From: a bacterium YEK0313
Lineage (GTDB): Bacteria; Pseudomonadota; Alphaproteobacteria; Rhizobiales; Phreatobacteraceae
DNA length: 64,000 nucleotides
Assembly (NCBI GenBank): GCA_000751295.2
Contig: CCMO02000001.1
Span: 5,111,838 to 5,175,837, forward strand
Direction of reading: 5' to 3'
In this document: piece after piece, positions 1-8,172 of the stretch
How the letters are laid out: each line of letters opens with the position of its first letter
Position numbering within the stretch: position 1 is the stretch's first letter
Notes under the pieces: generated by a model
What the model was told of the DNA's origin: nothing
What the model saw: only the letters and a program-made list of their open reading frames with translations
Databases searched by the model: none
Made by a program: the position numbers and the translations under genes

Positions 1-127
1 ATGACGATGAAAAAGCCAAGCATTCAAGCGCTTGTGAGGGATGCGACAAGACATTCCGCCGTCACATCGGCAAGTTTCGCCGCCACCGGCGCCTGCCGGG
101 CCGCGGATGGCCCGGCCGGCGCGACGA

Positions 128-1531
128 TCACTCCGCCGCCGGCGGCATGCGGCGGGCCGGCTGCGTCGGAGCCGGAGCGTCGGCGGCCTGCGCGGCCGCC
201 TCGGCGATCTCCAGGCGCACGGTGAAGGTCGCGCCGTCCCGGCCCTCGCTTTCGATCGACAGGCGGCCGCGATGGCGCTTGACGATATGCTTGACGAGCG
301 CGAGGCCGAGGCCGGTGCCGCCCTTTTCGCGGCTCGAGGCGATGTCGACGCGGTAGAATCGCTCGGTCAGCCGCGGCAGGTGCTCGGGTGGAATGCCCGG
401 CCCATGGTCGCGAACCGCCACCACCGCCTCCTCGCGGCGCTGGCCGCGCGGCTCGCGTTTCAGCGTGATCTCCACGCTCTTGCCCTCGGCGCCGTATTTG
501 ATGGCGTTCTGGACGAGGTTTTCGAACAGGCGGAACAGTTCGTCCTGGTCGCCCAGGACGACCAGCGCCGGTTCCGCCGCCTCGACCGAGACGGTGACGT
601 CGAGCGATTGGGCATAGGGGCCGAGGCCGTCGCGCACCTGATGCAGCAGGGGCACCAGGTCGACGCGCGCGACCGGGCGGACATGCTCGTTGAGCTCGAC
701 CCTGGACAGCGACAGCAAGTCGTCGATCAGCCGCGCCATGCGGTTGGCCTGGGCCAGCATGATGGCGAGGAAACGCTCGCGCGCGGCCGGATCGTTCTTG
801 GCCGGCCCCTGGATCGTCTCGACGAAGCCGACGACGGAGGCGAGCGGCGTGCGCAACTCATGGCTGGCATTGGCAACGAAATCGGCGCGCAGCCGCTCCA
901 GCCGCCGCTCCTCGGTGAGGTCGCGCAGCGCTATCAGGACGAAATCGGGGCTCGCCTCCTCGCGCGCCCGCACTGTCAGGGCGACGGGCGCCACCTCGGC
1001 GCGGAACCAGCGGCTGACCGGCACGCGCTCGGCATAGTCGATCTCCTGGGCCGCATTGGTGGCGAGCGCCCGGCGCACCGCCTCCACCACTTCGGGCGTG
1101 CGCAGAGCCAGCATCAGCGGCTCGCCGCGCTTGAGGCCCGCGATGAGCTCGATCGCCCGCGCATTGTGGCTGCGCACAACCATTTTCGGGTCGACCAGCA
1201 CGGCCGGCGCCGGCAGCGCCGCGATCAATCCCTCGATGGTGAGGTCGGTGAGCCGCGCGGCACGGCGGGCCAGCTGTTCCGGGTCCCGCGGCGCCGGCTG
1301 GACGCTGCGCTGGCGCACGAAAAGGCCGGCGAGGATCATCACCGCGACGGCGGCGAAGGCATAGGGCCATTCCACCTTGCGCCAGGCAATGAGCGCGAGG
1401 GCGACCAGCAAGCCGACCACCACGAGGAGGACGCGCCCCTGCCAGCCCTGCAGTCGCGGCGATTCCAGTTCGTCGTCCATCGGCGTTTCGAAGGCTCCCC
1501 GCCCGGCAGGTTCTGGCGCGGCGAGGCTCAT
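128..1531 (-). CDS. phoR: PhoR-type phosphate regulon sensor histidine kinase
   Basis: This 467-aa inner-membrane kinase would autophosphorylate and pass phosphate to a PhoB-type regulator under phosphate limitation. Two membrane segments lie at about residues 34-50 and 57-72, followed by a PAS-like region (about 100-210). The HisKA box reads NASHELRTPL with phospho-acceptor His224. The ATPase domain has the N box (ENLVQNAIKYG, Asn342), DHGPGIP and GGTGLGLAL. The topology and lack of a periplasmic sensor loop fit PhoR. A second in-frame ATG at 1480 is an alternative start; neither has a strong ribosome site. The pst/phoU/phoB genes expected nearby are not visible and may lie left of the window. 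Confidence 0.85.
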   Translation of the reverse strand: MSLAAPEPAGRGAFETPMDDELESPRLQGWQGRVLLVVVGLLVALALIAWRKVEWPYAFAAVAVMILAGLFVRQRSVQPAPRDPEQLARRAARLTDLTIEGLIAALPAPAVLVDPKMVVRSHNARAIELIAGLKRGEPLMLALRTPEVVEAVRRALATNAAQEIDYAERVPVSRWFRAEVAPVALTVRAREEASPDFVLIALRDLTEERRLERLRADFVANASHELRTPLASVVGFVETIQGPAKNDPAARERFLAIMLAQANRMARLIDDLLSLSRVELNEHVRPVARVDLVPLLHQVRDGLGPYAQSLDVTVSVEAAEPALVVLGDQDELFRLFENLVQNAIKYGAEGKSVEITLKREPRGQRREEAVVAVRDHGPGIPPEHLPRLTERFYRVDIASSREKGGTGLGLALVKHIVKRHRGRLSIESEGRDGATFTVRLEIAEAAAQAADAPAPTQPARRMPPAAE

Positions 1532-1646
1532 CCCCCGGGCCGCGGCGGGAGCGTAGCATTTTTGTGCCGCTGGCCCTATGGCATGCTCCTTCGCGCCTGC
1601 TGCGTGTCACGGCCATGCGACAGTTTGATGACGGCCGCAGCTCCGC

Positions 1647-2411
1647 TCAGTCGCGCCGGAACACGACGCTGGCGGCCCAGCCGGTGAACAGCGCCATGGC
1701 GGCGGCGGCAAGGCCGTAGAACACGCCGTGATCGCGGGCGGAATTGGCGACGAAGGCTTCGAAGCCGGTCTTGGTGACCTCGAAATTGGTGCTCTCGCGC
1801 GCCAGGATCACCCCGCCCGACAGGAGATAGATGTCCACGTCGAAGGTGCCGACCGGCGTGTTGGCAACCACCGGGATGGTCGCGCGGAACAGGGTCGGGG
1901 TCAGGAAGGTGACCCCGGTCGGGTTCTCGCGATAGAGCCCCTTGGCCTGGTTGATGCGCAGGAAGGCCTCGCGGAAATGCACGGTGCCGCCGGGATTGGT
2001 GCCCGGTCGCGAGGTCGGCAGCGCGATGCCGTAGAGCCCGATCTGCTGGCGCCGTCTGACGTCGATATCGGCGAGCTCGCCCGCCGGCTTGTTCGCCAGC
2101 AGCGCATAGAAGGTCGGCACTTCCACGAATTCGCGGGCATCGGTGTTCATCCAGATGCCGAACATCCGGTCCTTGCGGCGCGTGATGACCTTGGCGCGCG
2201 GCCCGCGCACCACCACGGCCATATCGTAGCCGCCGGAACGGGCGACCGTCTGGCTGTCGCGCTCGATCGAGCCGAACAGCACGATTTCCGAACCGACGAA
2301 ATTGGAGGTGATCTGCAGCCGGTGGGTCGAGAGCGAGGTGATCAGCGCCTCGGCGCGCGCCGCCGGGCCGAAGGCGATGAAGGCGACGAGCGTGAGCGCG
2401 AGCCGGATCAT
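1647..2411 (-). CDS. TIGR02186 family membrane-anchored periplasmic protein
   Basis: This 254-aa protein has a signal peptide (about residues 1-20, ending AARA) and a C-terminal membrane helix (about 231-250), so most of it should be periplasmic. The sequence resembles the alphaproteobacterial TIGR02186 family of unknown function. Its start overlaps the stop of the upstream TauE/SafE permease by 4 bp (ATGA at 2408-2411), which implies translational coupling. It is probably an accessory to that permease. That pairing is known from related genomes, but the role is inferred. Confidence 0.8.
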   Translation of the reverse strand: MIRLALTLVAFIAFGPAARAEALITSLSTHRLQITSNFVGSEIVLFGSIERDSQTVARSGGYDMAVVVRGPRAKVITRRKDRMFGIWMNTDAREFVEVPTFYALLANKPAGELADIDVRRRQQIGLYGIALPTSRPGTNPGGTVHFREAFLRINQAKGLYRENPTGVTFLTPTLFRATIPVVANTPVGTFDVDIYLLSGGVILARESTNFEVTKTGFEAFVANSARDHGVFYGLAAAAMALFTGWAASVVFRRD

Positions 2412-3337
2412 CGCACCGACCATTCCATGATGGTGTTGGTGAAGGGATCGTCCGGCCGCAGCACGAGGTCGACCAGGAAGCGCACGCCGACGGCCAGCAC
2501 GACGAGCCCCAGCATCAGCCGCAACTCCTCGCCCTTCATGGTCAGCGAGGTGCGCGCGCCGAACTGCGCGCCGATGACCCCGCCGATCATCAGGAGCAGC
2601 GCCAGGACGACGTCGACCGAGGCATTGGTCACCGCGTGGAACACCACGGTGAGCAGCATGGTGATCAGCGTCTGGAGGCTGGACGTGCCGATGACGACGG
2701 AGGTGGAGACGCGCAGAAGGTAGATCAGCGCCGGCACCAGCAGGAAGCCGCCGCCAATGCCCATCATCGAGCCGAGGAAGCCGATGCCGAGCCCGATGGC
2801 CATGACCGGTATGATCGAGACCGTGATGCGCGAGCGCGGAAAGTTCACCATCAGCGGCAGGCTGGAGGCGACCCGCCTGTCGCGCGTCGGCACCGGCTTC
2901 GGCGGCTCGCCCGAACGCGAGCGGGCGATCGCCCGGCTGCTTTCCAGCACCATCAGGAGGCCGATGCCGCTGAGCAGGGTCACATAGGACACGGCGATGA
3001 ACAGGTCGAGCTGGCCGGCGCGCCGGAGCAGGGTGAAGGCGATGACGCCGCCCAGCGACCCGATGACGCTGCCGCCCAGGAGCACGCTCGCGAGCTTGGC
3101 GTCGACCGCGTTCTTGCGCCAGTAGCTGAGCGTTCCCGACAGCGAGGAGGCGGCGATCTGGCCGGACACGCTGGCGACCGCGATTGCCGGCGGAATGCCG
3201 ATGAAGATCAAGAGCGGCGTCAGCAGAAAACCGCCGCCGACCCCGAACATGCCGGAAATGAAACCGACCGCCAGCCCCATGCCCAGGATCAGGAGCATGT
3301 TCACGGGCAGTTCGGCTATGGGCAGGTAAAGCTGCAC
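2408..3337 (-). CDS. TauE/SafE family anion permease (sulfite exporter-like)
   Basis: This 309-aa polytopic membrane protein carries the internal duplication typical of TauE/SafE, with matching GxGGGFLL motifs near residue 34 (GVGGGFLLTP) and residue 196 (GIGGGFLLVP). The family moves sulfite, sulfonates or organic anions across the inner membrane; the substrate here is unknown. I chose the GTG at 3337 because the N-terminal MQLYLPIAELPVN stretch is conserved in alphaproteobacterial homologues; an ATG at 3298 is the alternative. It is the first gene of a two-gene unit with the TIGR02186 protein. Confidence 0.85.
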   Translation of the reverse strand: MQLYLPIAELPVNMLLILGMGLAVGFISGMFGVGGGFLLTPLLIFIGIPPAIAVASVSGQIAASSLSGTLSYWRKNAVDAKLASVLLGGSVIGSLGGVIAFTLLRRAGQLDLFIAVSYVTLLSGIGLLMVLESSRAIARSRSGEPPKPVPTRDRRVASSLPLMVNFPRSRITVSIIPVMAIGLGIGFLGSMMGIGGGFLLVPALIYLLRVSTSVVIGTSSLQTLITMLLTVVFHAVTNASVDVVLALLLMIGGVIGAQFGARTSLTMKGEELRLMLGLVVLAVGVRFLVDLVLRPDDPFTNTIMEWSVR

Positions 3338-3435
3338 GGCTCACCCCGGCAATGATCGGGCTGCCCCCCGAAGGACCGGAAAATGCGAGCCGCGTCAAGG
3401 CCTTTGGTCGCAAGGCTTCCAGGCTTGGCCGGGTG

Positions 3436-4608
3436 TCAGTAGGACCGTGGCATTCCCAGCACATGTTCGCCGACATAGGCGAGGATCAGATTGGTCGAGA
3501 TCGGTGCGACCTGGTAGAGCCGGGTCTCGCGGAACTTGCGCTCGACGTCGTAATCCGCGGCGAAGCCGAAACCGCCATGGGTCTGCAGGCAGGCATTGGC
3601 CGCCTCGAACGAGGCGTCGGCGGCGAGCAGCTTGGCCATATTGGCCTCGGCGCCGAAGGGCTGGCCGGCATCGCACAGCGCGGCCGCCTGGAAGCGCATC
3701 AGATCGGCGGCGCGGATGTTCACATAGGCGCGCGCAATCGGGAACTGCACGCCCTGGTTCCGCGCGATCGGCCGGTCGAAGACGATGCGCTCGGTACCGT
3801 ATTTCTTGGCGCGCTCGATGAACCAGTAGCCGTCGCCGATACATTCCCCGGCGATCAGGGTGCGCTCGGCATTGAGGCCGGAGAGAATGGTCTTGAAGCC
3901 CTTGCCTTCCTCGCCGATCAGGTTCTCGGCGGGAATTTCGAGGTCGTCGAAGAACACCTCGTTGGTCTCGTGATTGACCATGTTTCGGATCGGCCGGACC
4001 GTCATGCCCTTGCCGATCGCCTCGCGCAGGTCGACCAGGAACACCGACAGCCCGTCGGACTTCTTGGCGACCTGGTCGACCGGCGTCGTGCGCGCGAGCA
4101 GCACCATCAGCTCGGAATGCTGCACACGGCTCGTCCAGACCTTCTGGCCGTTGACGACATAGCGGTCGTTGCCCTTCTTCACAGCGGTCGTCTTCAGTTT
4201 CGTCGTATCGGTGCCGGTGGTCGGCTCGGTCACCGCCATCGACTGCAGGCGCAGCTCGCCGGACGCGATCCGCGGCAGGTATTTCGCCTTCTGCTCGGCG
4301 GAGCCGCCGCGCAGGATCGTGCCCATATTGTACATCTGGCCGTGCACGGCGCCGGCATTGCCGCCCGAGCGATTGATCTCCTCCATGATGATCGAGGCCT
4401 CGGTCAGGCCGAGGCCAGAGCCGCCATATTCGGCCGGGATCAGCGCGGCGAGCCAGCCGGCCTTGGTCAGCGCATCGGCAAAGGCCTCGGGATAGGCACG
4501 CTCCTCGTCGACCTTGCGCCAGTAGGCATCGTCGTAATCGGCGCAGAGCGCCCGCATGGCATCGCGCAGGTCGGCATGATCGTCGGCGGTCGGCAGGGTC
4601 AGGGGCAT
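3436..4608 (-). CDS. Acyl-CoA dehydrogenase family protein
   Basis: This 390-aa FAD-dependent enzyme has the three-domain acyl-CoA dehydrogenase layout, with signature regions SMAVTEPTTGTD (about 123-134) and QTHGGFGFAADYDVERKFRE near the C-terminus. It would oxidise an acyl-CoA to the 2-enoyl-CoA and pass electrons to ETF. The usual catalytic-Glu segment (YEGT) is replaced by RLYQVAPIST, so the base may differ or lie elsewhere. The start at 4608 follows a GGCAGGAGAAACGTGACGCC leader with a good ribosome site. It stands alone and the substrate is unknown. Confidence 0.85.
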   Translation of the reverse strand: MPLTLPTADDHADLRDAMRALCADYDDAYWRKVDEERAYPEAFADALTKAGWLAALIPAEYGGSGLGLTEASIIMEEINRSGGNAGAVHGQMYNMGTILRGGSAEQKAKYLPRIASGELRLQSMAVTEPTTGTDTTKLKTTAVKKGNDRYVVNGQKVWTSRVQHSELMVLLARTTPVDQVAKKSDGLSVFLVDLREAIGKGMTVRPIRNMVNHETNEVFFDDLEIPAENLIGEEGKGFKTILSGLNAERTLIAGECIGDGYWFIERAKKYGTERIVFDRPIARNQGVQFPIARAYVNIRAADLMRFQAAALCDAGQPFGAEANMAKLLAADASFEAANACLQTHGGFGFAADYDVERKFRETRLYQVAPISTNLILAYVGEHVLGMPRSY

Positions 4609-4812
4609 GGCGTCACGTTTCTCCTGCCGCCAGCATAGGCATTCGCGCCGCACGGAGATATCCGGCCGATGGCAGAGCCCGGATGCATGTCGGACCGCCC
4701 ACGACCGGCCGGCACAGCCCGATTTCACGCCGCCGGCCGAACGGGCCGGCCGGCCTTGCGTTTCTCCGCCATGGGGGCCGTGGAGCCGGGGCCCCCCGCA
4801 AAGGAGGGTCCC

Positions 4813-5187
4813 ATGCCGCAATCGCCGACCGCGCAAGTCAGCATCCGCCACTACCACGGAACCGTCACCGTGCGCTTCATCGACGCGGTGCTCGCGTCCA
4901 CGTCGCACGCCCTGAGCGTCCGCGACGACAGCACGCGCGAGGAACAGGTCTTCATCCCCTTCGGCGACATCTATTTCGAATTTCTGGAACGGTCGGTCAG
5001 CGCCGAAGCCTGCCCGGTGAAGGGCGAGGCGACCCTCTGGACGGTCCGGGCCATGGGCCGCTCGGTGCCCGACACCATGCGCTCCTATGGCCAGAACGAG
5101 GCGTCGGGCCCCTTGCGGGAGTACGGCCTGTTCGATCCGCGCAAGGTCAGCGTCGAGCTGACGCCGGCGGACGCCCCGGCCACCTGA
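4813..5187 (+). CDS. DUF427 domain-containing protein
   Basis: This small 124-aa soluble protein matches the DUF427 beta-fold family, including the ACPVKGEATLW segment (CP-x-KG) and the preceding FIPFGDIYFEFL strand. The ATG at 4813 is preceded by AAGGAGGG, a near-perfect ribosome site, and is preferred to an upstream in-frame ATG. The biochemical role of DUF427 is unknown. It faces the stress operon on the other strand tail to tail. I see no EcfG-type promoter in front of it. Confidence 0.75.
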   Translation: MPQSPTAQVSIRHYHGTVTVRFIDAVLASTSHALSVRDDSTREEQVFIPFGDIYFEFLERSVSAEACPVKGEATLWTVRAMGRSVPDTMRSYGQNEASGPLREYGLFDPRKVSVELTPADAPAT

Positions 5188-5238
5188 CGGCGCCCGTGCG
5201 GACCGGCGGCTCCGCGACGCAGCACGGGTGCGCGAGCA

Positions 5239-5514
5239 TCATCGCCCGGTGTCGTCGTCTTCCGACGGCGCGAATTGCAGGGCAAGCCGCCGGTCCTTGC
5301 CCACGGTCGCGGCGCGGCGGGGATTCGCGGCCCGGCCGCCCGCCATCGGCGGCATCACGACCCGCTCGTCGGGCGGGTCGCTGGCCACGACACGGCCGAG
5401 CTCCTCCTCCGTGTCGCGCGGATAGGCTTCGCGGCGACCGAAGGTCCGGTCGGCGGTGCCGAGAGGCTGGTCGGGGACCTGGCGGTCGGTCGGACGGTCG
5501 GACGATGCTGTCAT
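5239..5514 (-). CDS. Small hypothetical acidic/basic protein
   Basis: This 91-aa charged, probably disordered protein is not recognised. The ATG at 5514 follows GAAGGAGAGAGCGTC, a good ribosome site, and is preferred to an upstream ATG at 5565. It is the last gene of the minus-strand series AI-2E permease, NuoB-like protein, this gene, with 55 bp to the NuoB-like stop. It may therefore be co-transcribed from the EcfG-type promoter at 7541-7566. No motif supports a function. Confidence 0.55.
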   Translation of the reverse strand: MTASSDRPTDRQVPDQPLGTADRTFGRREAYPRDTEEELGRVVASDPPDERVVMPPMAGGRAANPRRAATVGKDRRLALQFAPSEDDDTGR

Positions 5515-5569
5515 GACGCTCTCTCCTTCAGGCCTGCACGCAGGGGCATCCGCCGGCGACGTCACCGCC

Positions 5570-6088
5570 TCATCGTTCGATCGACCCGGTGCGGCGGATC
5601 TTCCGCTGCAGCAGCAGGATGCCGTGGATCAACGCCTCGGCGGTCGGCGGGCAGCCCGGCACGTAGATGTCGACGGGCACGATCTGGTCGCAGCCGCGCA
5701 CCACCGAATAGCTGTAGTGATAGTAGCCGCCGCCATTGGCGCAGGAGCCCATCGAGATGACGTAGCGCGGCTCCGTCATCTGGTCGTAGACCTTGCGTAG
5801 CGCCGGCGCCATCTTGTTGGTCAGCGTGCCGGACACGATCATCACGTCGGATTGGCGGGGCGATCCGCGCGGCGCGGCGCCGAGCCGCTCCATGTCGTAG
5901 TGCGGCATGGCCGCCTGCATCATTTCGACCGCGCAGCAGGCGAGCCCGAACTCCATCCACATGAGGGATCCGGTTCGCGCCCAGTGAACGAGCTTGTCGG
6001 CTGTCGTGGTCACGAAGCCACGATCGGCAAGCTCGTCCTGAAAATCGACACCGCGCCGCGACGGTGCCTGCGTCTCCAATGTCGGCAC
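5570..6088 (-). CDS. Solitary NuoB-like (complex I 20 kDa subunit) Fe-S protein
   Basis: This 172-aa protein is homologous to NADH-quinone oxidoreductase subunit B. It keeps the tandem-cysteine motif FGLACCAVEMM, the SMGSCANGGG motif and VPGCPPTAEAL, so all four ligands of the N2-type 4Fe-4S cluster appear present. No other nuo gene is nearby. I chose the GTG at 6088 because GGGAGG lies just upstream; the ATG at 6142 would overlap the previous gene. It sits 35 bp behind the AI-2E/DUF883 gene in a stress-promoter operon, so it is more likely a paralogue with a separate role than the respiratory subunit. Confidence 0.8.
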   Translation of the reverse strand: MPTLETQAPSRRGVDFQDELADRGFVTTTADKLVHWARTGSLMWMEFGLACCAVEMMQAAMPHYDMERLGAAPRGSPRQSDVMIVSGTLTNKMAPALRKVYDQMTEPRYVISMGSCANGGGYYHYSYSVVRGCDQIVPVDIYVPGCPPTAEALIHGILLLQRKIRRTGSIER

Positions 6089-6123
6089 GGGAAGCCTCCC
6101 GTCGCAGCAGGGTGATGGGCGAC

Positions 6124-6339
6124 CTAGCGCCTCAGGCCGCACAGGAAGCCGAGGAAGGCGGCGACGCCGAGCGCCTGGAACGGGCGCGCCGCGATCTCGT
6201 CGCGCACCATCTTCTGAAGTTCGCCCGCGCGGCTCGCCATCACGTCGGTGTCGACGCCGGCGGCCTTGAGCTGCTGGTTGGCGGCACCGGCGAGATCGGC
6301 GATGTTGTCGCGCATCGTGGTTTCGCTGGGCTTGTCCAT
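6124..6339 (-). CDS. Internal start: DUF883/ElaB-like membrane-anchored small protein
   Basis: The 71-aa DUF883-like domain has its own ATG at 6339, preceded by CGAGAGGAGAAGCGCC, a strong ribosome site inside the longer frame. The domain has an amphipathic helical N-terminal part and a C-terminal membrane anchor (about residues 52-68), as in ElaB/YqjD proteins that bind ribosomes at the membrane. Proteins of this family normally stand alone, so a separate small product from the internal start is likely in addition to, or instead of, the fusion. Confidence 0.6.
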   Translation of the reverse strand: MDKPSETTMRDNIADLAGAANQQLKAAGVDTDVMASRAGELQKMVRDEIAARPFQALGVAAFLGFLCGLRR

Positions 6340-7485
6340 GGCGCTTCTCCTCTCGTCTGTGGATTCAACGGAGGCTGTCGCCACGCGTTCCCGTTCCCGC
6401 CATTTCCGGCCGGTCGACGCGGCCAGTCGCTGCTCGCTGCGCCGGACGGCCTTGCGGCGATAGATCGCCAGCATTTCCGCGGAGATCATGGCGACGATCA
6501 GGAGGGGCGTCGACAGCATGGCCCCCGCCGGTCCCCACAGCCAGAGCAGCACCACGAAGCTCAGGAACACCAGGAAGGGCGGCATGGTCAGGCGCCGGCC
6601 GATGAGGCTCGGGGTCAGCAGATTGCCCTCGATGAGATGAACGAGGAAAAAGACGGCCGCCGGCCAGATCGCCTCGACGAAGCCCGCCTTTGCCGCAAGG
6701 CCGGCTCCGAGCAGCAGCACGGTGGCAATGAACGGCCCGATGAACGGCAGGTAGTTGAGCGTGAAGGCGAGAGCCGCCCAGAAGGCCGGATAGGGCAGCC
6801 CGGCAACCAGCGCGATCAAGGCGGTGATCACGCCGACGCCCAGATTGATCGACGTGACCAGGGTGAAATAGCGGGCAATGCGCCGCTCGAGCTTGTCGAA
6901 AAAGGCGTCGGTCACCTGCCTGATCTCGCGGTCGAAGCACAGGCGCAGCAATCCCGCCTTCATGTTGCGGTGCGTGGCGAGATAGAAATAGACCGTGGCC
7001 ACGAAGATCAGCAGCCCGCCGGCGACGCTGGTCGAGGTCACCGCGATATTGACCAGCGGATTGAACGCGTCGCGAACCGCCGGAGCCATCTCCGGCATCG
7101 CCACGGGAACGCCAGCGACCACCCAGAGCTGCACGAAGAGGTCGAGCACACGGTCGAACTTGGCGCGCAGGGCGGTCGTGATCGCAGGCAATTCGCCGGC
7201 GCCGAGGGCGACCGGCGCGGCGAGCAGCGCGAACAGCGCGACGAGGCCGAGGCAACCGGCGAGCGTGATCAGTCCGGCCGCGACCGCCTGATGCAGGCCG
7301 TGGCGCGTCAGCCAGTCGGCCGCGGGTCCCAGCACCAGGCCGGCGATGAGGCCGGCCGCGACGGGAACGGCGACGGGCCGCGCGATCGTCAGGACGACGA
7401 CCACGGCGATGGCGAGCAGGCCGAGGATCGCATAGCGCAGCACGGGGTCGTGCGCGCTCGAAGGGGCCGGGGCCTGCAACGCCAT
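6124..7485 (-). CDS. AI-2E family permease fused in frame to a DUF883/ElaB-like tail
   Basis: This is a 453-aa open frame. Residues 1 to about 350 are an AI-2E/PerM-type permease with about eight hydrophobic segments, including LNYLPFIGPF and VHLIEGNLLTPSLIGRRL. No stop codon follows: after a charged linker, the frame runs on into a DUF883/ElaB-like domain (residues 383-453) with a C-terminal hydrophobic segment and GLRR end. The start at 7485 has an AAAAGGAGACGAGG leader and lies about 50 bp from an EcfG-type promoter. AI-2E proteins usually end near 350-380 aa, so this is either a true fusion or two overlapping products. Confidence 0.8.
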   Translation of the reverse strand: MALQAPAPSSAHDPVLRYAILGLLAIAVVVVLTIARPVAVPVAAGLIAGLVLGPAADWLTRHGLHQAVAAGLITLAGCLGLVALFALLAAPVALGAGELPAITTALRAKFDRVLDLFVQLWVVAGVPVAMPEMAPAVRDAFNPLVNIAVTSTSVAGGLLIFVATVYFYLATHRNMKAGLLRLCFDREIRQVTDAFFDKLERRIARYFTLVTSINLGVGVITALIALVAGLPYPAFWAALAFTLNYLPFIGPFIATVLLLGAGLAAKAGFVEAIWPAAVFFLVHLIEGNLLTPSLIGRRLTMPPFLVFLSFVVLLWLWGPAGAMLSTPLLIVAMISAEMLAIYRRKAVRRSEQRLAASTGRKWRERERVATASVESTDERRSAMDKPSETTMRDNIADLAGAANQQLKAAGVDTDVMASRAGELQKMVRDEIAARPFQALGVAAFLGFLCGLRR

Positions 7486-7540
7486 CCTCGTCTCCTTTTC
7501 GCCATCGATGCGGCGCAGCCCGCCGGCGCGGCGAGATAAG

Positions 7541-7566
7541 AACGACGTGACGATCCGACCGGTTCC
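7541..7566 (-). promoter_or_regulatory. EcfG-type promoter for the AI-2E/NuoB-like operon
   Basis: Read on the minus strand, GGAAC (7566-7562) is followed by a 17-base spacer and CGTT (7544-7541), matching the alphaproteobacterial EcfG general-stress consensus. Predicted transcription would begin near 7534, about 50 bases before the start at 7485. Confidence 0.75.
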
Positions 7567-7580
7567 GACCGCCGTGGCAG

Positions 7581-7605
7581 GGAACTGCGGCTCCGGCCTG
7601 CCGTT
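7581..7605 (+). promoter_or_regulatory. EcfG-type promoter for the CBS-domain gene
   Basis: GGAAC (7581-7585), a 16-base spacer and CGTT (7602-7605) match the EcfG consensus. The site lies back to back with the minus-strand site at 7541-7566 and about 90 bp before the ATG at 7696. Confidence 0.75.
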
Positions 7606-7695
7606 GCACAAATGAGGGCCGGACGAACCGGATCCGAGGGGCCTGCTTTGCCCGGGGAGCCGCCCCGCTCCCGCGCCACCGGACAGGAGGACGAG

Positions 7696-8130
7696 ATGAA
7701 GGTGAATGAAGCGATGAGTCGCGACGTCAGCATCGCCAGTCCCGGCGAGACCATCCAGGAGGCCGCCTGGCTGATGGCGAGCCTCGACATCGGTTCGCTG
7801 CCGGTCGGCGAGGACGACCGTCTCGTCGGCATGCTGACCGACCGCGACATCACCGTGCGCTGCGTCGCCAACGGCAAGGGGCCGCAGACGCCGGTCCGCG
7901 AGGTCATGTCGCCGGAAGTGAAATATTGCTACGAGGACCAGGAGATCGACGAGGTCACGCGCAATATGGCGGACATACAGGTCCGTCGGCTGCCGGTGGT
8001 CAACCGCAACAAGCGCCTGGTCGGCATCCTGGCGCTCGGCGACGTCGCCGTCACGACGACCGACGGCGCGGCCCAGCAAGCGCTCAGCGGCATTTCCCGG
8101 CCGGGCGGCGCGCATAGCCAGACGCCCTGA
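7696..8130 (+). CDS. CBS-domain pair protein
   Basis: This 144-aa cytosolic protein consists of two CBS motifs (about residues 7-60 and 72-125), each with the GxLxxxD-type ending (VGMLTDRDI and VGILALGDV). Such free-standing pairs bind adenine nucleotides and are common in alphaproteobacterial stress regulons; the partner is unknown. The ATG follows ACAGGAGGACGAG, a strong ribosome site. Transcription probably comes from the EcfG-type promoter at 7581-7605. Confidence 0.85.
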   Translation: MKVNEAMSRDVSIASPGETIQEAAWLMASLDIGSLPVGEDDRLVGMLTDRDITVRCVANGKGPQTPVREVMSPEVKYCYEDQEIDEVTRNMADIQVRRLPVVNRNKRLVGILALGDVAVTTTDGAAQQALSGISRPGGAHSQTP

Positions 8131-8144
8131 GGCGGGGCACGACC

Positions 8145-8172
8145 GGGGCGCCGGCCCGACCGGCGCCCCCTT
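8145..8172. terminator. Hairpin between convergent genes
   Basis: GGGGCGCCGG (8145-8154) and CCGGCGCCCC (8160-8169) form a perfect 10-bp stem with a 5-base loop. It lies between the convergent CBS and hydrolase genes. The T-tract is minimal, so it is a probable but not classic terminator. Confidence 0.5.

Noticed and set aside
1..23. Possible start of a minus-strand gene (MLGFFIV) downstream of phoR, perhaps pstC
   Set aside because: Only seven codons are visible, there is no clear ribosome site, and the identity cannot be supported.
41..1687. Long plus-strand reading frame opposite phoR
   Set aside because: It is the complement of a convincing kinase gene, is rich in Arg/Gly/Ala and has no domain; GC-rich third positions keep such shadows open.
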